From contig JAVCCD010000083.1 in assembly GCA_030765665.1 (NCBI GenBank), positions 1 to 13,194 on the forward strand: a stretch of DNA of 13,194 bases, read 5' to 3'. Shown one piece after another: positions 1-6,530 of the stretch (positions are counted from its first letter, which is position 1; every line of letters starts with the position of its first letter). The notes beneath the pieces were generated by a model that was not told the DNA's origin, made no database searches, and saw nothing but the letters and a program-made list of their open reading frames with translations. Origin of the DNA: Candidatus Tenebribacter mawsonii. Its GTDB lineage: Bacteria > Cloacimonadota > Cloacimonadia > Cloacimonadales > TCS61. The position numbers and the translations under genes were made by a program.

Positions 1-158
1 AAACGACCCACTCCGTGTGATTCAATACCACTCAAATCACTTTCGATCAGCACATCTGCACAAATTATTGCTTCATCATTTGGAACACCGAGTTTTGTGA
101 AAACATCCACCATCAGATTATAGATTTTTTCAACCGGAATTCTTTTCATATTTGGCAT
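1..158 (-). CDS. Malate/L-lactate dehydrogenase family (Ldh_2), N-terminal fragment
   Basis: The 52 visible N-terminal residues run off the left window edge. They begin MPNMKRIPVEKIYNLMVDVF and end in the stretch DLSGIESHGVGR. A (D)LxGIxSHGVxR segment after a helical N-terminus is the hallmark of the Ldh_2 family of NAD(P)-dependent 2-hydroxyacid oxidoreductases (malate, L-lactate, ureidoglycolate and 2,3-diketogulonate members); the SHG histidine is part of the active site in that family. The start at 158 is favoured over an in-frame ATG at 149 because AAGGAG (165-170) lies six bases before it. Which hydroxyacid is the substrate cannot be told from this fragment. The gene is divergent from the AIM24 gene at 321. 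Confidence 0.8.
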   Translation of the reverse strand, partial: MPNMKRIPVEKIYNLMVDVFTKLGVPNDEAIICADVLIESDLSGIESHGVGR

Positions 159-320
159 AATTAGCTCCTTTTACTTTATGAAATCAAGATTATATATTTT
201 AGATTTATTTAGCAAGAAAATATCTGTTTGAGTATCTAAGATAATTTATTTTCTGTTTGATTTTGACAAATTAATAATGATAGAAATAGTTGAGTAAATT
301 AATTTCGAACGGAGAATATT
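159..320. other. Divergent intergenic region, Ldh_2 / AIM24 genes
   Basis: This AT-rich spacer must hold the promoters of both divergent genes. A perfect TTGACA lies at 263-268 on the plus strand, but no good -10 box follows at 16-18 bases, so I do not call a promoter. GGAG just upstream of 321 is the ribosome-binding site of the AIM24 gene, and AAGGAG (165-170, minus) serves the dehydrogenase. Confidence 0.4.
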
Positions 321-1109
321 ATGAAATGTCACGAAGTAGATTATGAGATTATTGGGGATGATATGCAAGTTGTGGAGATCGAACTTGACCCACAAGAGAC
401 TGTAATTGCAGAAGCTGGAGCTATGAACTGGATGGACGATGGTATAACTTTTGAAGCTCATCTTGGGGATGGTTCTAAACATGGTGAAGGTATGATGAAA
501 AAACTTATGGGAGCTGCCGGACGTGCCATTACGGGTGAATCACTATTTATTACTCATTTCACAAATAGTGGAGAAGGAAAAAAGAAGGTTGCTTTTGGAG
601 CACCTTATCCGGGTAAAATTATTCCTCTTGATATGCATGCATTTGGTGGAGAGATAATTTGTCAGAAAGATGCATTTTTGTGTGCTGCTTTGGGAACGGG
701 AATTTCAATAGCCTTCAATAAAAAAATTGGAGTTGGTCTTTTTGGTGGAGAGGGATTTATTCTACAAAAAATTCAAGGTGACGGTATGGCTTTTATGCAT
801 GCCGGTGGAACAATTGTAAAAAAAGAACTGACGGGACAAACGCTTAAAATCGATACAGGTTGTATAGTTGCTTTTTCTCCGACGATAGAGTATTCGATAG
901 AGAAGGCAGGAGGACTTAAATCTATGTTCTTTGGGGGTGAAGGTCTCTTCTTAGCAACCCTAAAAGGAACTGGAACAGTATATTTACAAAGTCTTCCTTT
1001 CTCCAGATTAGCTGACAGAATTTTAAGAAATGCACCAAGAGCCGGCGGCAAGAGAACTGGTGAAGGCTCTGTTTTGGGTTCTATTGGTAATTTGTTGGGT
1101 GGAAACTAA
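321..1109 (+). CDS. TIGR00266 / AIM24 family protein
   Basis: The 262-residue protein matches the bacterial TIGR00266/AIM24 family in length and layout. It is a glycine-rich, beta-rich fold with internal repeats. Visible marks are EAGAMNWMDDGI (31-42), GESLF (72-76), FGGEGFILQKIQGDG (141-155), IDTGCIVAFSP (177-187) and GGEGLFLATLKGTGTVYLQS (205-224), then a Gly-rich C-terminal tail ending LLGGN. There is no signal peptide or membrane segment, so it is probably cytoplasmic. The family is named after a yeast mitochondrial inner-membrane protein; its bacterial role is not established and none is claimed here. The start has GGAG about seven bases upstream. The CWC gene follows ten bases after the stop, so the two are probably co-transcribed. 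Confidence 0.85.
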   Translation: MKCHEVDYEIIGDDMQVVEIELDPQETVIAEAGAMNWMDDGITFEAHLGDGSKHGEGMMKKLMGAAGRAITGESLFITHFTNSGEGKKKVAFGAPYPGKIIPLDMHAFGGEIICQKDAFLCAALGTGISIAFNKKIGVGLFGGEGFILQKIQGDGMAFMHAGGTIVKKELTGQTLKIDTGCIVAFSPTIEYSIEKAGGLKSMFFGGEGLFLATLKGTGTVYLQSLPFSRLADRILRNAPRAGGKRTGEGSVLGSIGNLLGGN

Positions 1110-1119
1110 AGTATATAAA

Positions 1120-1335
1120 ATGCTTAGTAAAATAAGTGATATGATCTGTCCAATTTGCGGAAAAGATAATAATTGTATGGCTCATCTTGATGAGCCATGT
1201 TGGTGTAATAACATGGGAATTCCACAAGAGTTATTAGGTTTAATTCCAAAAGGCAAAAAACAAAAGGCATGTATTTGCCTAAAGTGTATACAAGATTTCA
1301 AAGATGATCCGGTGAAATTTAAAAGCAAAATCTGA
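1120..1335 (+). CDS. Small cysteine-rich CWC-type protein
   Basis: This 71-residue protein has eight cysteines at 10, 13, 19, 27, 29, 51, 53 and 56. They form a CPxC-x5-C, a CWC (27-29) and a CIC-x2-C pattern, with the spacer IPQELLGLIPKGKKQKACIC between the last two. This matches the Cys_rich_CWC family of short proteins, which probably bind a metal such as zinc; no function is established. The reading frame stays open upstream to an ATG at 1030 inside the AIM24 gene, but the family-like part starts near residue 8, so ATG 1120, just after the AIM24 stop, is preferred. ATG 1141 is also possible but would sit very close to the first cysteine. The Shine-Dalgarno is weak (GGTGGA near 1098-1103), suggesting coupling to the preceding gene. 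Confidence 0.75.
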   Translation: MLSKISDMICPICGKDNNCMAHLDEPCWCNNMGIPQELLGLIPKGKKQKACICLKCIQDFKDDPVKFKSKI

Positions 1336-1350
1336 TTCTCTATTTCTTTT

Positions 1351-1516
1351 CAATTCTCTTTGCGTCTTTGTGTCTTAGTGGCTGTTTTTTCTCTTAATTC
1401 TTTGCGTCTTAGCGTACTTTGCGGTTCTCTTTAAAAACAAAATGTATTTCTTTATTTTTTTCTATTCTCTTTGTGTTCTTAGTGTCTTTGTGCCTTAGTG
1501 GCTATTCTTTTTCTTA
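1351..1516. repeat. Degenerate ~8-bp repeat cluster between convergent genes
   Basis: Three blocks share an octamer-like unit of the form CTTTGYGT / CTTAGTGG. Block A (about 1351-1397) reads CTTTGCGT, CTTTGTGT, CTTAGTGG in sequence. Block B (about 1395-1437) has CTTTGCGT, CTTAGCGT, ACTTTGCGG. Block C (about 1461-1516) has CTTTGTGT, TCTTAGTGT, CTTTGTGC, CTTAGTGG. A and C both end in CTTAGTGGCT followed by a T-rich run. The region is non-coding and lies exactly between the stops of the CWC gene and recG. From memory, similar ACTAAG/ACAAAG repeats are scattered in intergenic regions of many environmental genomes; their origin and role are unclear. Confidence 0.75.
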
Positions 1517-3595
1517 AAAATCAAATAACTTTTCACGCTTCGCATATTTACTAAAATATACTTTATTCAGGATTTCATTTTTTGTCAAATCAAGTTCATG
1601 ATCTTCATCAATAATATCAAATGCAAGAATTCTGGCAGTTTTTAAAAGCTCACGATCTCGGATGATATTCGCATGTTTGAAGATAGGAATTCCCGATTGC
1701 TGGGTTCCAAAGAAATCACCCGGTCCTCGTATTTCAAGATCTTTTTCGGCAATTTTAAATCCATCATTTGTCTCGATCATAATATTTAATCTTTCCCTGC
1801 CTTCTTCACTGATCGGCGGATGAACAATGAGATAACAGTAAGATCTATCAGAACCACGTCCGACCCGACCCCGTAATTGATGCAGTTGGCTAAGCCCGAA
1901 TCTCTCTGCATGTTCAACTATCATCACTGTTGCATTCGGCACATCTATTCCCACTTCGATAACAGTAGTAGAAACCAGAATATCAAACTCTCCATTCTTG
2001 AATTTTTCCATGATAGAGTCTTTATCTTTTGTTTTCATCTTACCATGCAGGAGAGCAATTTTCCGGTTTGGGAAAACATGTGTGCTTAATCTTTCAAATA
2101 GAGTTTCTGCATCCAGCAGATCAATTTTTTCTGACTCTTTTATGAGAGGACAAACAACATAAACTTGTCGTCCTATTTTTAATTGTGTTTCCACTTTTTC
2201 ATAAACGACTGAGCTTTTATTGAAATTGTAATAAGTGGTTTTTATCTCTTTACGGTTAGGGGGAAGTTCGTCGATAATGCTCACATCGAGATCTCCATAA
2301 ACTGTAAGTGCCAGTGAGCGGGGAATTGGTGTAGCAGAAAGATACATCAAGTCGGGATTACTATTTCTATGGCTGAGTACAGCTCTTTGCTCCACTCCAA
2401 AACGATGTTGTTCATCAATTGCAACAAAGCCGGCATTATTAAATTCAACATCTTTTTGAATGAGCGCATGAGTTCCAATAATTATATCAACTTCACCATT
2501 TTTAATTTTTTGTTTGAGCTCTGTTTTGGCTTTACTCACACCGCCTTTTAAAAGAGCAATTCTTATCTTTGGTTGGTTAGAAAGCAACTTAGAAATACTA
2601 TTGAAATGTTGTTCTGCCAGAATCTCCGTAGGAGCCATTAATATAGATTGAAATCCATTTTCGATAGCTAAAAGCATGGCAAAGATGGTCACAATTGTTT
2701 TCCCCGAACCAACATCACCCTGAAGTAATCTATTCATTTGTTTTGAGGAAGTCATATCTTCCACAAATTCGCGGATAACTCTTTTTTGGGCATTTGTAAG
2801 TTCGAAAGGTAAAGAGTTTTTTAACTTGGTTGTAAATGTTTTTTCCAATGTGAATTTATTTCCATTCTGTTTTTTTTCATGTCCGTATTTACTGCGAGCC
2901 AACATTAGTTGAGTGAAGAAAAGTTCCTCAAAGGCAAAACGTATTTTCTCTTGTGGAATTGAATAAGGATGTTGGGTAAAATGGATCTTCTGCAAAGCAG
3001 TTTTTCTATCAGGAAAATTGAACTTTTCTGCAATATATGGTGGAAGATTTTCTTCTATTTCATCAGCATAAAGCTCAAATGCTTTATAGATCAAGTTTCG
3101 CATTACATTCATGCTAATTTTTTCAGTTAGTGGATAAACCGGAAGTACTGATCTTGTTTTCCAGAAATCCAGCTTCATATCTTCTTCATCTAATATTTCA
3201 GTTTGAGGATGAAGAATTTGAGGTGTACCTCTGAATTCTGAAACGATACCACTTACCCAAATCTGTTTTCCATTTTTAAATTGATCTATGAACCAATTTC
3301 CAAAACGAAACCAGGTAAGAAAAAGATAATCTTCACCATCTGTTACTACAACATTGAGTTGGGATTTTTTATGGGGTCGCTGTATTTTTTCAACTGATAC
3401 AATATTACCCACGAAAGAGCAATTTTCAGCAAATTTCAAATCCCGAATTTTAACAGCAGATCTACGATTTATGTAATCACGTGGGAAATGTTCCAATAAA
3501 TCGCCAATCGTAAAAATATTTAGCTTACTAAGCAGTTTACTTCGGAATTCACCTACACCTTTTAAATATTTTATATCATTATTCAATGCATTCAT
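1514..3595 (-). CDS. recG: ATP-dependent DNA helicase RecG
   Basis: RecG is a superfamily 2 double-stranded-DNA translocase that remodels stalled replication forks and branch-migrates Holliday junctions. The 693-residue protein is full length for the family. The N-terminal part (1 to about 160) is the wedge/OB-fold region that grips the branched DNA. The helicase core shows Walker A GDVGSGKT (293-300), APTEILAEQH (321-330), the DEQH box with DEQHRFGVEQR (394-404), LSATPIPRS (419-427) and TTVIEVGIDVPNATV (543-557). EHAERFGLSQLHQLRGRVGR follows at 561-580. The C-terminal EIRGPGDFFGTQQSG (621-635) is typical of RecG. AGAGGAAG just upstream supports ATG 3595. It lies 133 bases downstream of feoB on the same strand and probably has its own promoter. 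Confidence 0.97.
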   Translation of the reverse strand: MNALNNDIKYLKGVGEFRSKLLSKLNIFTIGDLLEHFPRDYINRRSAVKIRDLKFAENCSFVGNIVSVEKIQRPHKKSQLNVVVTDGEDYLFLTWFRFGNWFIDQFKNGKQIWVSGIVSEFRGTPQILHPQTEILDEEDMKLDFWKTRSVLPVYPLTEKISMNVMRNLIYKAFELYADEIEENLPPYIAEKFNFPDRKTALQKIHFTQHPYSIPQEKIRFAFEELFFTQLMLARSKYGHEKKQNGNKFTLEKTFTTKLKNSLPFELTNAQKRVIREFVEDMTSSKQMNRLLQGDVGSGKTIVTIFAMLLAIENGFQSILMAPTEILAEQHFNSISKLLSNQPKIRIALLKGGVSKAKTELKQKIKNGEVDIIIGTHALIQKDVEFNNAGFVAIDEQHRFGVEQRAVLSHRNSNPDLMYLSATPIPRSLALTVYGDLDVSIIDELPPNRKEIKTTYYNFNKSSVVYEKVETQLKIGRQVYVVCPLIKESEKIDLLDAETLFERLSTHVFPNRKIALLHGKMKTKDKDSIMEKFKNGEFDILVSTTVIEVGIDVPNATVMIVEHAERFGLSQLHQLRGRVGRGSDRSYCYLIVHPPISEEGRERLNIMIETNDGFKIAEKDLEIRGPGDFFGTQQSGIPIFKHANIIRDRELLKTARILAFDIIDEDHELDLTKNEILNKVYFSKYAKREKLFDF

Positions 3596-3728
3596 TACTT
3601 CCTCTTAAGACCATAATAATTGCAGATCCATTTTAATAAATTCATTTGCAACACAAAGTAAAGCTAACTAGTTATGAATCAAGATTTTTCTTTTAATATA
3701 TTTGGAGTTGTACTTGAAACCTATAAAT

Positions 3729-5444
3729 TTATAAAAAAATATTCATTACTCCACCAACAAGTAATGTAGCAACAACCATTATTGCTGATGATTTAAGCAT
3801 ATCCTTGACGCCAAGTTCTTTTAGTAGAACAGTAAATGTGGCAATGCACGGAAAGTACATTGTAAGTACAACCGAGGCGATAACTAGTTGTCCCATGCTC
3901 ATATTGAGTGGACTAAGCATGCCAATTGCAACATCCTTACGCAGGAAACCAACAATGAGAGCTCCAACTGCTTCTTTGGGAAGACCAAGGATTCCTGTGA
4001 TTATTGGTTCTGTAAGTTTTCCAATAAAATCTATGATATGAAGTGCATATAAAACATTCATGAAAAGAACCCCAAGCAGCATAAAAGGAATAGCCTCTTT
4101 GATGAAAGCGAAAACTCGCATCCAGAGTTTTTTTGATAATACACTAAAGCTTGGAAGTCTGTAAGGCGGTATTTCAACAAAAATTTCAGGGCTTTCACCT
4201 TTCATAATCTTATTAAGAAAGAATCCCAATAAAACCCAAACAATGAAGAGTGTTCCAAAAACCATAGATAAAGCAATTGCACCATGTTTCCCAACCAAAC
4301 CAAATACCATTGCAAGCTGAGCAAAGCAGGGAACAGCAATAGCCATCATTGTAGAAGCGATAAATCTCTCACGTTTTGTTTCTAACATTCTGGCTGCCAT
4401 TGCTCCTGGCACATTACATCCAAGGCCCAAAAGCATGGGAACTATAGCCAATCCATGAATTCCTAATCTATGCATCATGTTGTCAACCAGTACTCCCAAA
4501 CGTGGAAGATAACCAGAATCCTCCAGAAAACTTAATACTAAATAGAATCCTATAATATAGGGTAAAACCATAGCTATTGGAACGAAAAGTCCGGTTGTGA
4601 GTAAACCAAGTGATTCCACAAAATCAATCTGGCCATCCACGAGTTTTCCAATAATCACATTATGGATCACACCTCCATTTCCAAGAAGTGCAGAGAGTTT
4701 CATTACTACGGGAGCCCAAAGATTATTAAATAGTGGTTCTAACACATATGAAATAAGCATTTCTCCAATAAATCTGATGACTGAGAAAGCAGCAAAAAGA
4801 ATTATCAGGGAAATTGGAATTCCCCAAAAACGGTGTATAGATGCGTCACCCAGTCTCTCACCAATTGTGTGATGACGGTGTTTTAATTCTTGAACGTCTT
4901 CAATTATTTTACCAATTGCCTTCCATTTATCTTTGAAGTTAAACGAGCTAAGTCTTGCTTTAGAAAAATGGGAAACGAGATGCTTAATACCCTCACCGGT
5001 AATTCCGGTAGTTGGAACAACAGGAACACCAAGTATCTGCTCCAATTTTTCTGCATCTATATTTATGCCAGTATGTTTTGTTTCATCCCACATATTCATG
5101 CAAACAACAAGCGGAATTTTCTTTTTGATGAGTTCCATTGTTAATGCTAGATTTCTTTCTAAGTTAGTAGAATCGATAACGTTAACAAAGATATTGCCAT
5201 CTTCGTCTTTGAAATTATTTATCATTTCGGCAGCAACTTGCTCTGCTTTAGAATCTGGTGCCAAAGAATATGTACCGGGAATATCCAGAACTTCAGCTCT
5301 TTCTAACCCTATGCGCATTGTACCTTTGGTAAATTCTACTGTAGTTCCAGAGTAATTGGAAGCAACTACGTGCACCCCCGTAAGACGTGAGAATACAACA
5401 CTTTTTCCTACATTTGGGTTTCCAACTAATAATATTTTTTTCAT
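3729..5444 (-). CDS. feoB: Ferrous iron transporter FeoB, compact form
   Basis: FeoB is the inner-membrane Fe(II) importer with a cytosolic G-protein domain. G motifs are visible: G1 GNPNVGKS (8-15), the switch-I threonine in YSGTTVEF (31-38), G3 DIPG (54-57) and G4 NMWD (117-120). The membrane part starts near residue 207 and shows about eight hydrophobic segments. It includes GLGCNVPGAMAARMLETKRE (340-359), the gate segment FLRKDVA (500-506) and YFPCIATF (530-537), whose cysteine is conserved in the family. At 571 residues it is clearly shorter than the ~770 of the Escherichia coli protein; the helical linker between G domain and membrane (about 166-205) is unusually short. The start lies three bases after the feoA stop with no clear Shine-Dalgarno, so translation is probably coupled to feoA. 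Confidence 0.95.
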   Translation of the reverse strand: MKKILLVGNPNVGKSVVFSRLTGVHVVASNYSGTTVEFTKGTMRIGLERAEVLDIPGTYSLAPDSKAEQVAAEMINNFKDEDGNIFVNVIDSTNLERNLALTMELIKKKIPLVVCMNMWDETKHTGINIDAEKLEQILGVPVVPTTGITGEGIKHLVSHFSKARLSSFNFKDKWKAIGKIIEDVQELKHRHHTIGERLGDASIHRFWGIPISLIILFAAFSVIRFIGEMLISYVLEPLFNNLWAPVVMKLSALLGNGGVIHNVIIGKLVDGQIDFVESLGLLTTGLFVPIAMVLPYIIGFYLVLSFLEDSGYLPRLGVLVDNMMHRLGIHGLAIVPMLLGLGCNVPGAMAARMLETKRERFIASTMMAIAVPCFAQLAMVFGLVGKHGAIALSMVFGTLFIVWVLLGFFLNKIMKGESPEIFVEIPPYRLPSFSVLSKKLWMRVFAFIKEAIPFMLLGVLFMNVLYALHIIDFIGKLTEPIITGILGLPKEAVGALIVGFLRKDVAIGMLSPLNMSMGQLVIASVVLTMYFPCIATFTVLLKELGVKDMLKSSAIMVVATLLVGGVMNIFL

Positions 5445-5447
5445 GTT

Positions 5448-5738
5448 TTACTCAATAATAATTCTCTTTGCCATTCTATGACCAATAGCTATTTGGGTTT
5501 GACCAACTTTAATAGTAATAGGACCTTGCATCATTTGTGATGAAATTTTGGATACTTGAACTCCAATTCTGATTCCTAAGGATTCAGCTTTATTAACAAA
5601 ATGCCTTCCGCCAATTACATTTTTTATTTTTGCAACTTCACCATTTCTCAATTCCTGGATTGTTTTAAAGTCATGTTGCTCAACTCTATGCTGGAATTTA
5701 TGATGACCGTGCATTTTATTGAATAATTTATTTTTCAT
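5448..5738 (-). CDS. feoA: FeoA-domain protein with His-rich N-terminus
   Basis: FeoA is the small SH3-like cytosolic partner of FeoB, needed for Fe(II) uptake. Residues 26-96 form the domain: TIQELRNGEVAKIKNV, then LGIRIGVQVSKIS, then a central glycine turn, and the ending GHRMAKRIIIE, all as in the family. The first 24 residues are an extension carrying histidines at 10, 12, 13, 17 and 22 (for example HGHH), which could bind metal; that is inference. Fur stops 12 bases upstream and feoB starts three bases downstream, so the three genes form one operon. A modest AGGA precedes ATG 5738. Confidence 0.9.
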   Translation of the reverse strand: MKNKLFNKMHGHHKFQHRVEQHDFKTIQELRNGEVAKIKNVIGGRHFVNKAESLGIRIGVQVSKISSQMMQGPITIKVGQTQIAIGHRMAKRIIIE

Positions 5739-5750
5739 TAATAATCCTGA

Positions 5751-6176
5751 TCATTGACAATCACTACACAATCCGCGTGCTCCAAGATTATATTCTGATA
5801 TTTTAAAATTTTCTTTTTCAGCTAAAGTATCAATAAGTTCCGCAACATCATTAAATCCAGATTCAATGATCTTTCCACACTTTTCGCAAATAAAATGCAG
5901 GTGATTTTCGTGTCCGTAAGTATGCTCATAAATATCTTTAGATTCACAGCGTAAAGATTGTTTTATTAAGCCTGACTCAACTAAAAGCGGTACTGTACGA
6001 TAGATCGTAGCACGAGATACATTTTTATGTTTCTTTTTGATCTGTTCGTAAAGGTCATCTACATTAAAATGTTCATGATTTTCGAATACGGCTTCCATAA
6101 TAATAAGACGTGGTTTGGTTAGTTTGAGGTTTTTAGATCTTAAAAAGTCACGATATAGTTCTTTTTCTTTTTTCAT
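5751..6176 (-). CDS. fur: Fur-family metalloregulator
   Basis: This 141-residue protein is a full-length ferric uptake regulator family repressor. The N-terminal winged helix includes LTKPRLIIMEAVFENHEHFN (19-38) and the recognition helix region VSRATIYRTVPLLVESGLI (53-71). The dimerisation half has a His-rich segment (H85, H89, H92, H94) and two structural zinc CxxC motifs, CEKC (97-100) and CSDC (137-140). Family members sense Fe(II), Zn(II), Mn(II) or peroxide (PerR); position at the head of feoAB favours iron. The start at 6176 has AGGAAG seven bases upstream. That ribosome-binding site and the first codons lie in one copy of a 22-bp direct repeat, whose other copy sits 145 bp upstream. 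Regulation is probably negative autoregulation through the dyad at 6389-6403. Confidence 0.93.
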   Translation of the reverse strand: MKKEKELYRDFLRSKNLKLTKPRLIIMEAVFENHEHFNVDDLYEQIKKKHKNVSRATIYRTVPLLVESGLIKQSLRCESKDIYEHTYGHENHLHFICEKCGKIIESGFNDVAELIDTLAEKENFKISEYNLGARGLCSDCQ

Positions 6177-6188
6177 AATATTCTTCCT
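6167..6188. repeat. 22-bp direct repeat, proximal copy (fur start)
   Basis: These 22 bases are identical to 6312-6333. Read on the minus strand, each copy contains the AGGAAG ribosome-binding site and ATGAAAAAAG, that is, the translation start of fur. The identity breaks at both ends of both copies, so the unit is exactly 22 bp. The two copies flank the palindromic insert at 6189-6311, as a target-site duplication would. Confidence 0.9.
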
Positions 6189-6311
6189 CGATTTCCGAAG
6201 CTTCCACCAAAGGAAATCTCTCAGCTAAGATTCGGAAAGTTACGACTAAGTTAAAACTTTCCGAATCTCAGCAAGAAGAAAATCGTTGTATGAAGCTTCG
6301 GAAAGGCAGTA
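6189..6311. mobile_element. Compound-palindromic MITE-like insertion, 123 bp
   Basis: The segment lies between two copies of a 22-bp direct repeat. It has nested perfect inverted repeats: outer TTTCCGAAGCTTC (6192-6204) with GAAGCTTCGGAAA (6292-6304), and inner AGATTCGGAAAGTT (6228-6241) with AACTTTCCGAATCT (6255-6268). The core TTTCCGAA or its complement therefore occurs four times in alternating orientation. It encodes no transposase. A miniature inverted-repeat element or REP-like palindrome is the simplest reading. A 22-bp target duplication is long for known insertion sequences, so the mechanism is open. Confidence 0.6.
6224..6272 (-). promoter_or_regulatory. Strong hairpin in the fur-feoAB leader
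   Basis: GCT then AGATTCGGAAAGTT pairs with AACTTTCCGAATCT then AGC across one A/C mismatch, giving a stem of about 17 pairs with a 13-base loop (6242-6254). If transcription starts upstream near 6341, this structure lies in the 5' UTR between the leader ORF and the fur ribosome-binding site. No U-tract follows, so it is not an intrinsic terminator. It may affect RNA stability or fur translation; that is inference. Confidence 0.55.
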
Positions 6312-6321
6312 CTTTTTTCAT
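6268..6321 (-). CDS. 17-residue leader ORF upstream of fur
   Basis: The distal copy of the 22-bp repeat gives a ribosome-binding site (AGGAAG) and ATGAAAAAAG identical to those of fur. Reading on into the insertion gives MKKVLPFRSFIQRFSSC and a TGA. The stop falls at the outer base of the inner hairpin arm, so ribosomes translating the leader would reach the foot of the hairpin. Because its first three codons derive from the fur start, the ORF is a by-product of the duplication. Translation is likely given the intact site, but a function for the peptide is not implied. Confidence 0.45.
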   Translation of the reverse strand: MKKVLPFRSFIQRFSSC

Positions 6322-6333
6322 AATATTCTTCCT
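6312..6333. repeat. 22-bp direct repeat, distal copy
   Basis: This copy is identical to 6167-6188 and lies 145 bp upstream of it relative to fur. It holds a second AGGAAG and ATGAAAAAA, which now start the leader ORF at 6321. The distance from the candidate -10 box (6348-6353) to this start resembles a normal short leader, suggesting it marks the position of the fur start before the insertion. Confidence 0.9.
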
Positions 6334-6347
6334 TAATTAATTCAGTA

Positions 6348-6379
6348 ATCATACAAAATTAAGAGGATAAATTAGTCAA
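6348..6379 (-). promoter_or_regulatory. Candidate promoter of the fur-feoAB operon
   Basis: On the minus strand TTGACT (6379-6374) matches the -35 consensus at five of six bases and TATGAT (6353-6348) matches the -10 consensus at five of six. The spacer is 20 bases, longer than the usual 16-18, so the pairing is doubtful. The position just upstream of the leader start and next to the Fur-box-like dyad is what supports it. Confidence 0.3.
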
Positions 6380-6388
6380 GTACTTTAA

Positions 6389-6403
6389 TGAGAATGAATC
6401 TCA
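6389..6403. promoter_or_regulatory. Fur-box-like dyad upstream of fur-feoAB
   Basis: TGAGAATGAATCTCA is a 7-1-7 dyad with perfect 5-bp outer arms (TGAGA/TCTCA). It matches the classical Fur consensus TGATAATGATTATCA at 12 of 15 positions. It lies nine bases upstream of the candidate -35 box of an operon that itself encodes a Fur-family protein and Fe(II) importer, so autoregulation by iron is the natural inference. Operators usually overlap the promoter; this one sits slightly upstream, or the true promoter differs from the one proposed. Confidence 0.5.
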
Positions 6404-6530
6404 ACTGCACAAAATGATGGTTTTGATAGCCACTAACGTTTTGAAAAGATGTCAAATTCACTTCGTTCAAATAGTGAAGTCTTTATTGACGAAATTTTCT
6501 AATTTACGGATCAACTATATAATAGATGTA
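6404..6530. other. Non-coding rest of the 6177-6530 intergenic stretch
   Basis: The gap between the D-serine dehydratase-like gene and fur is over 350 bases. Its fur-proximal part is accounted for by the repeats, insertion, leader ORF, promoter and dyad listed separately. This remaining stretch is AT-rich with no convincing gene. A 6-bp stem (6457-6462 with 6473-6478) lacks a proper U-tract, so no terminator is called for the upstream gene. Confidence 0.5.

Noticed and set aside
263..268. TTGACA as -35 box of the AIM24 gene
   Set aside because: No acceptable -10 hexamer lies 16-18 bases downstream, and isolated TTGACA is expected by chance in AT-rich DNA.
1030..1119. Upstream extension of the CWC protein to ATG 1030
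   Set aside because: It would overlap the AIM24 gene by 80 bases and add a segment unlike the compact CWC family; ATG 1120 just after the AIM24 stop is more natural.
3596..3728. Terminator after feoB or promoter of recG
   Set aside because: No stem plus U-tract was found after the feoB stop, and candidate recG promoter hexamers are all weak.
4933..5355. 140-codon plus-strand frame antisense to feoB
   Set aside because: It lies wholly within a clearly recognised FeoB G-domain coding region, has no supporting start signal and no family resemblance.
6457..6478. Stem TTCACT/AGTGAA as terminator of the PLP-enzyme gene
   Set aside because: Only six pairs, a ten-base loop and no uninterrupted U-tract after it.
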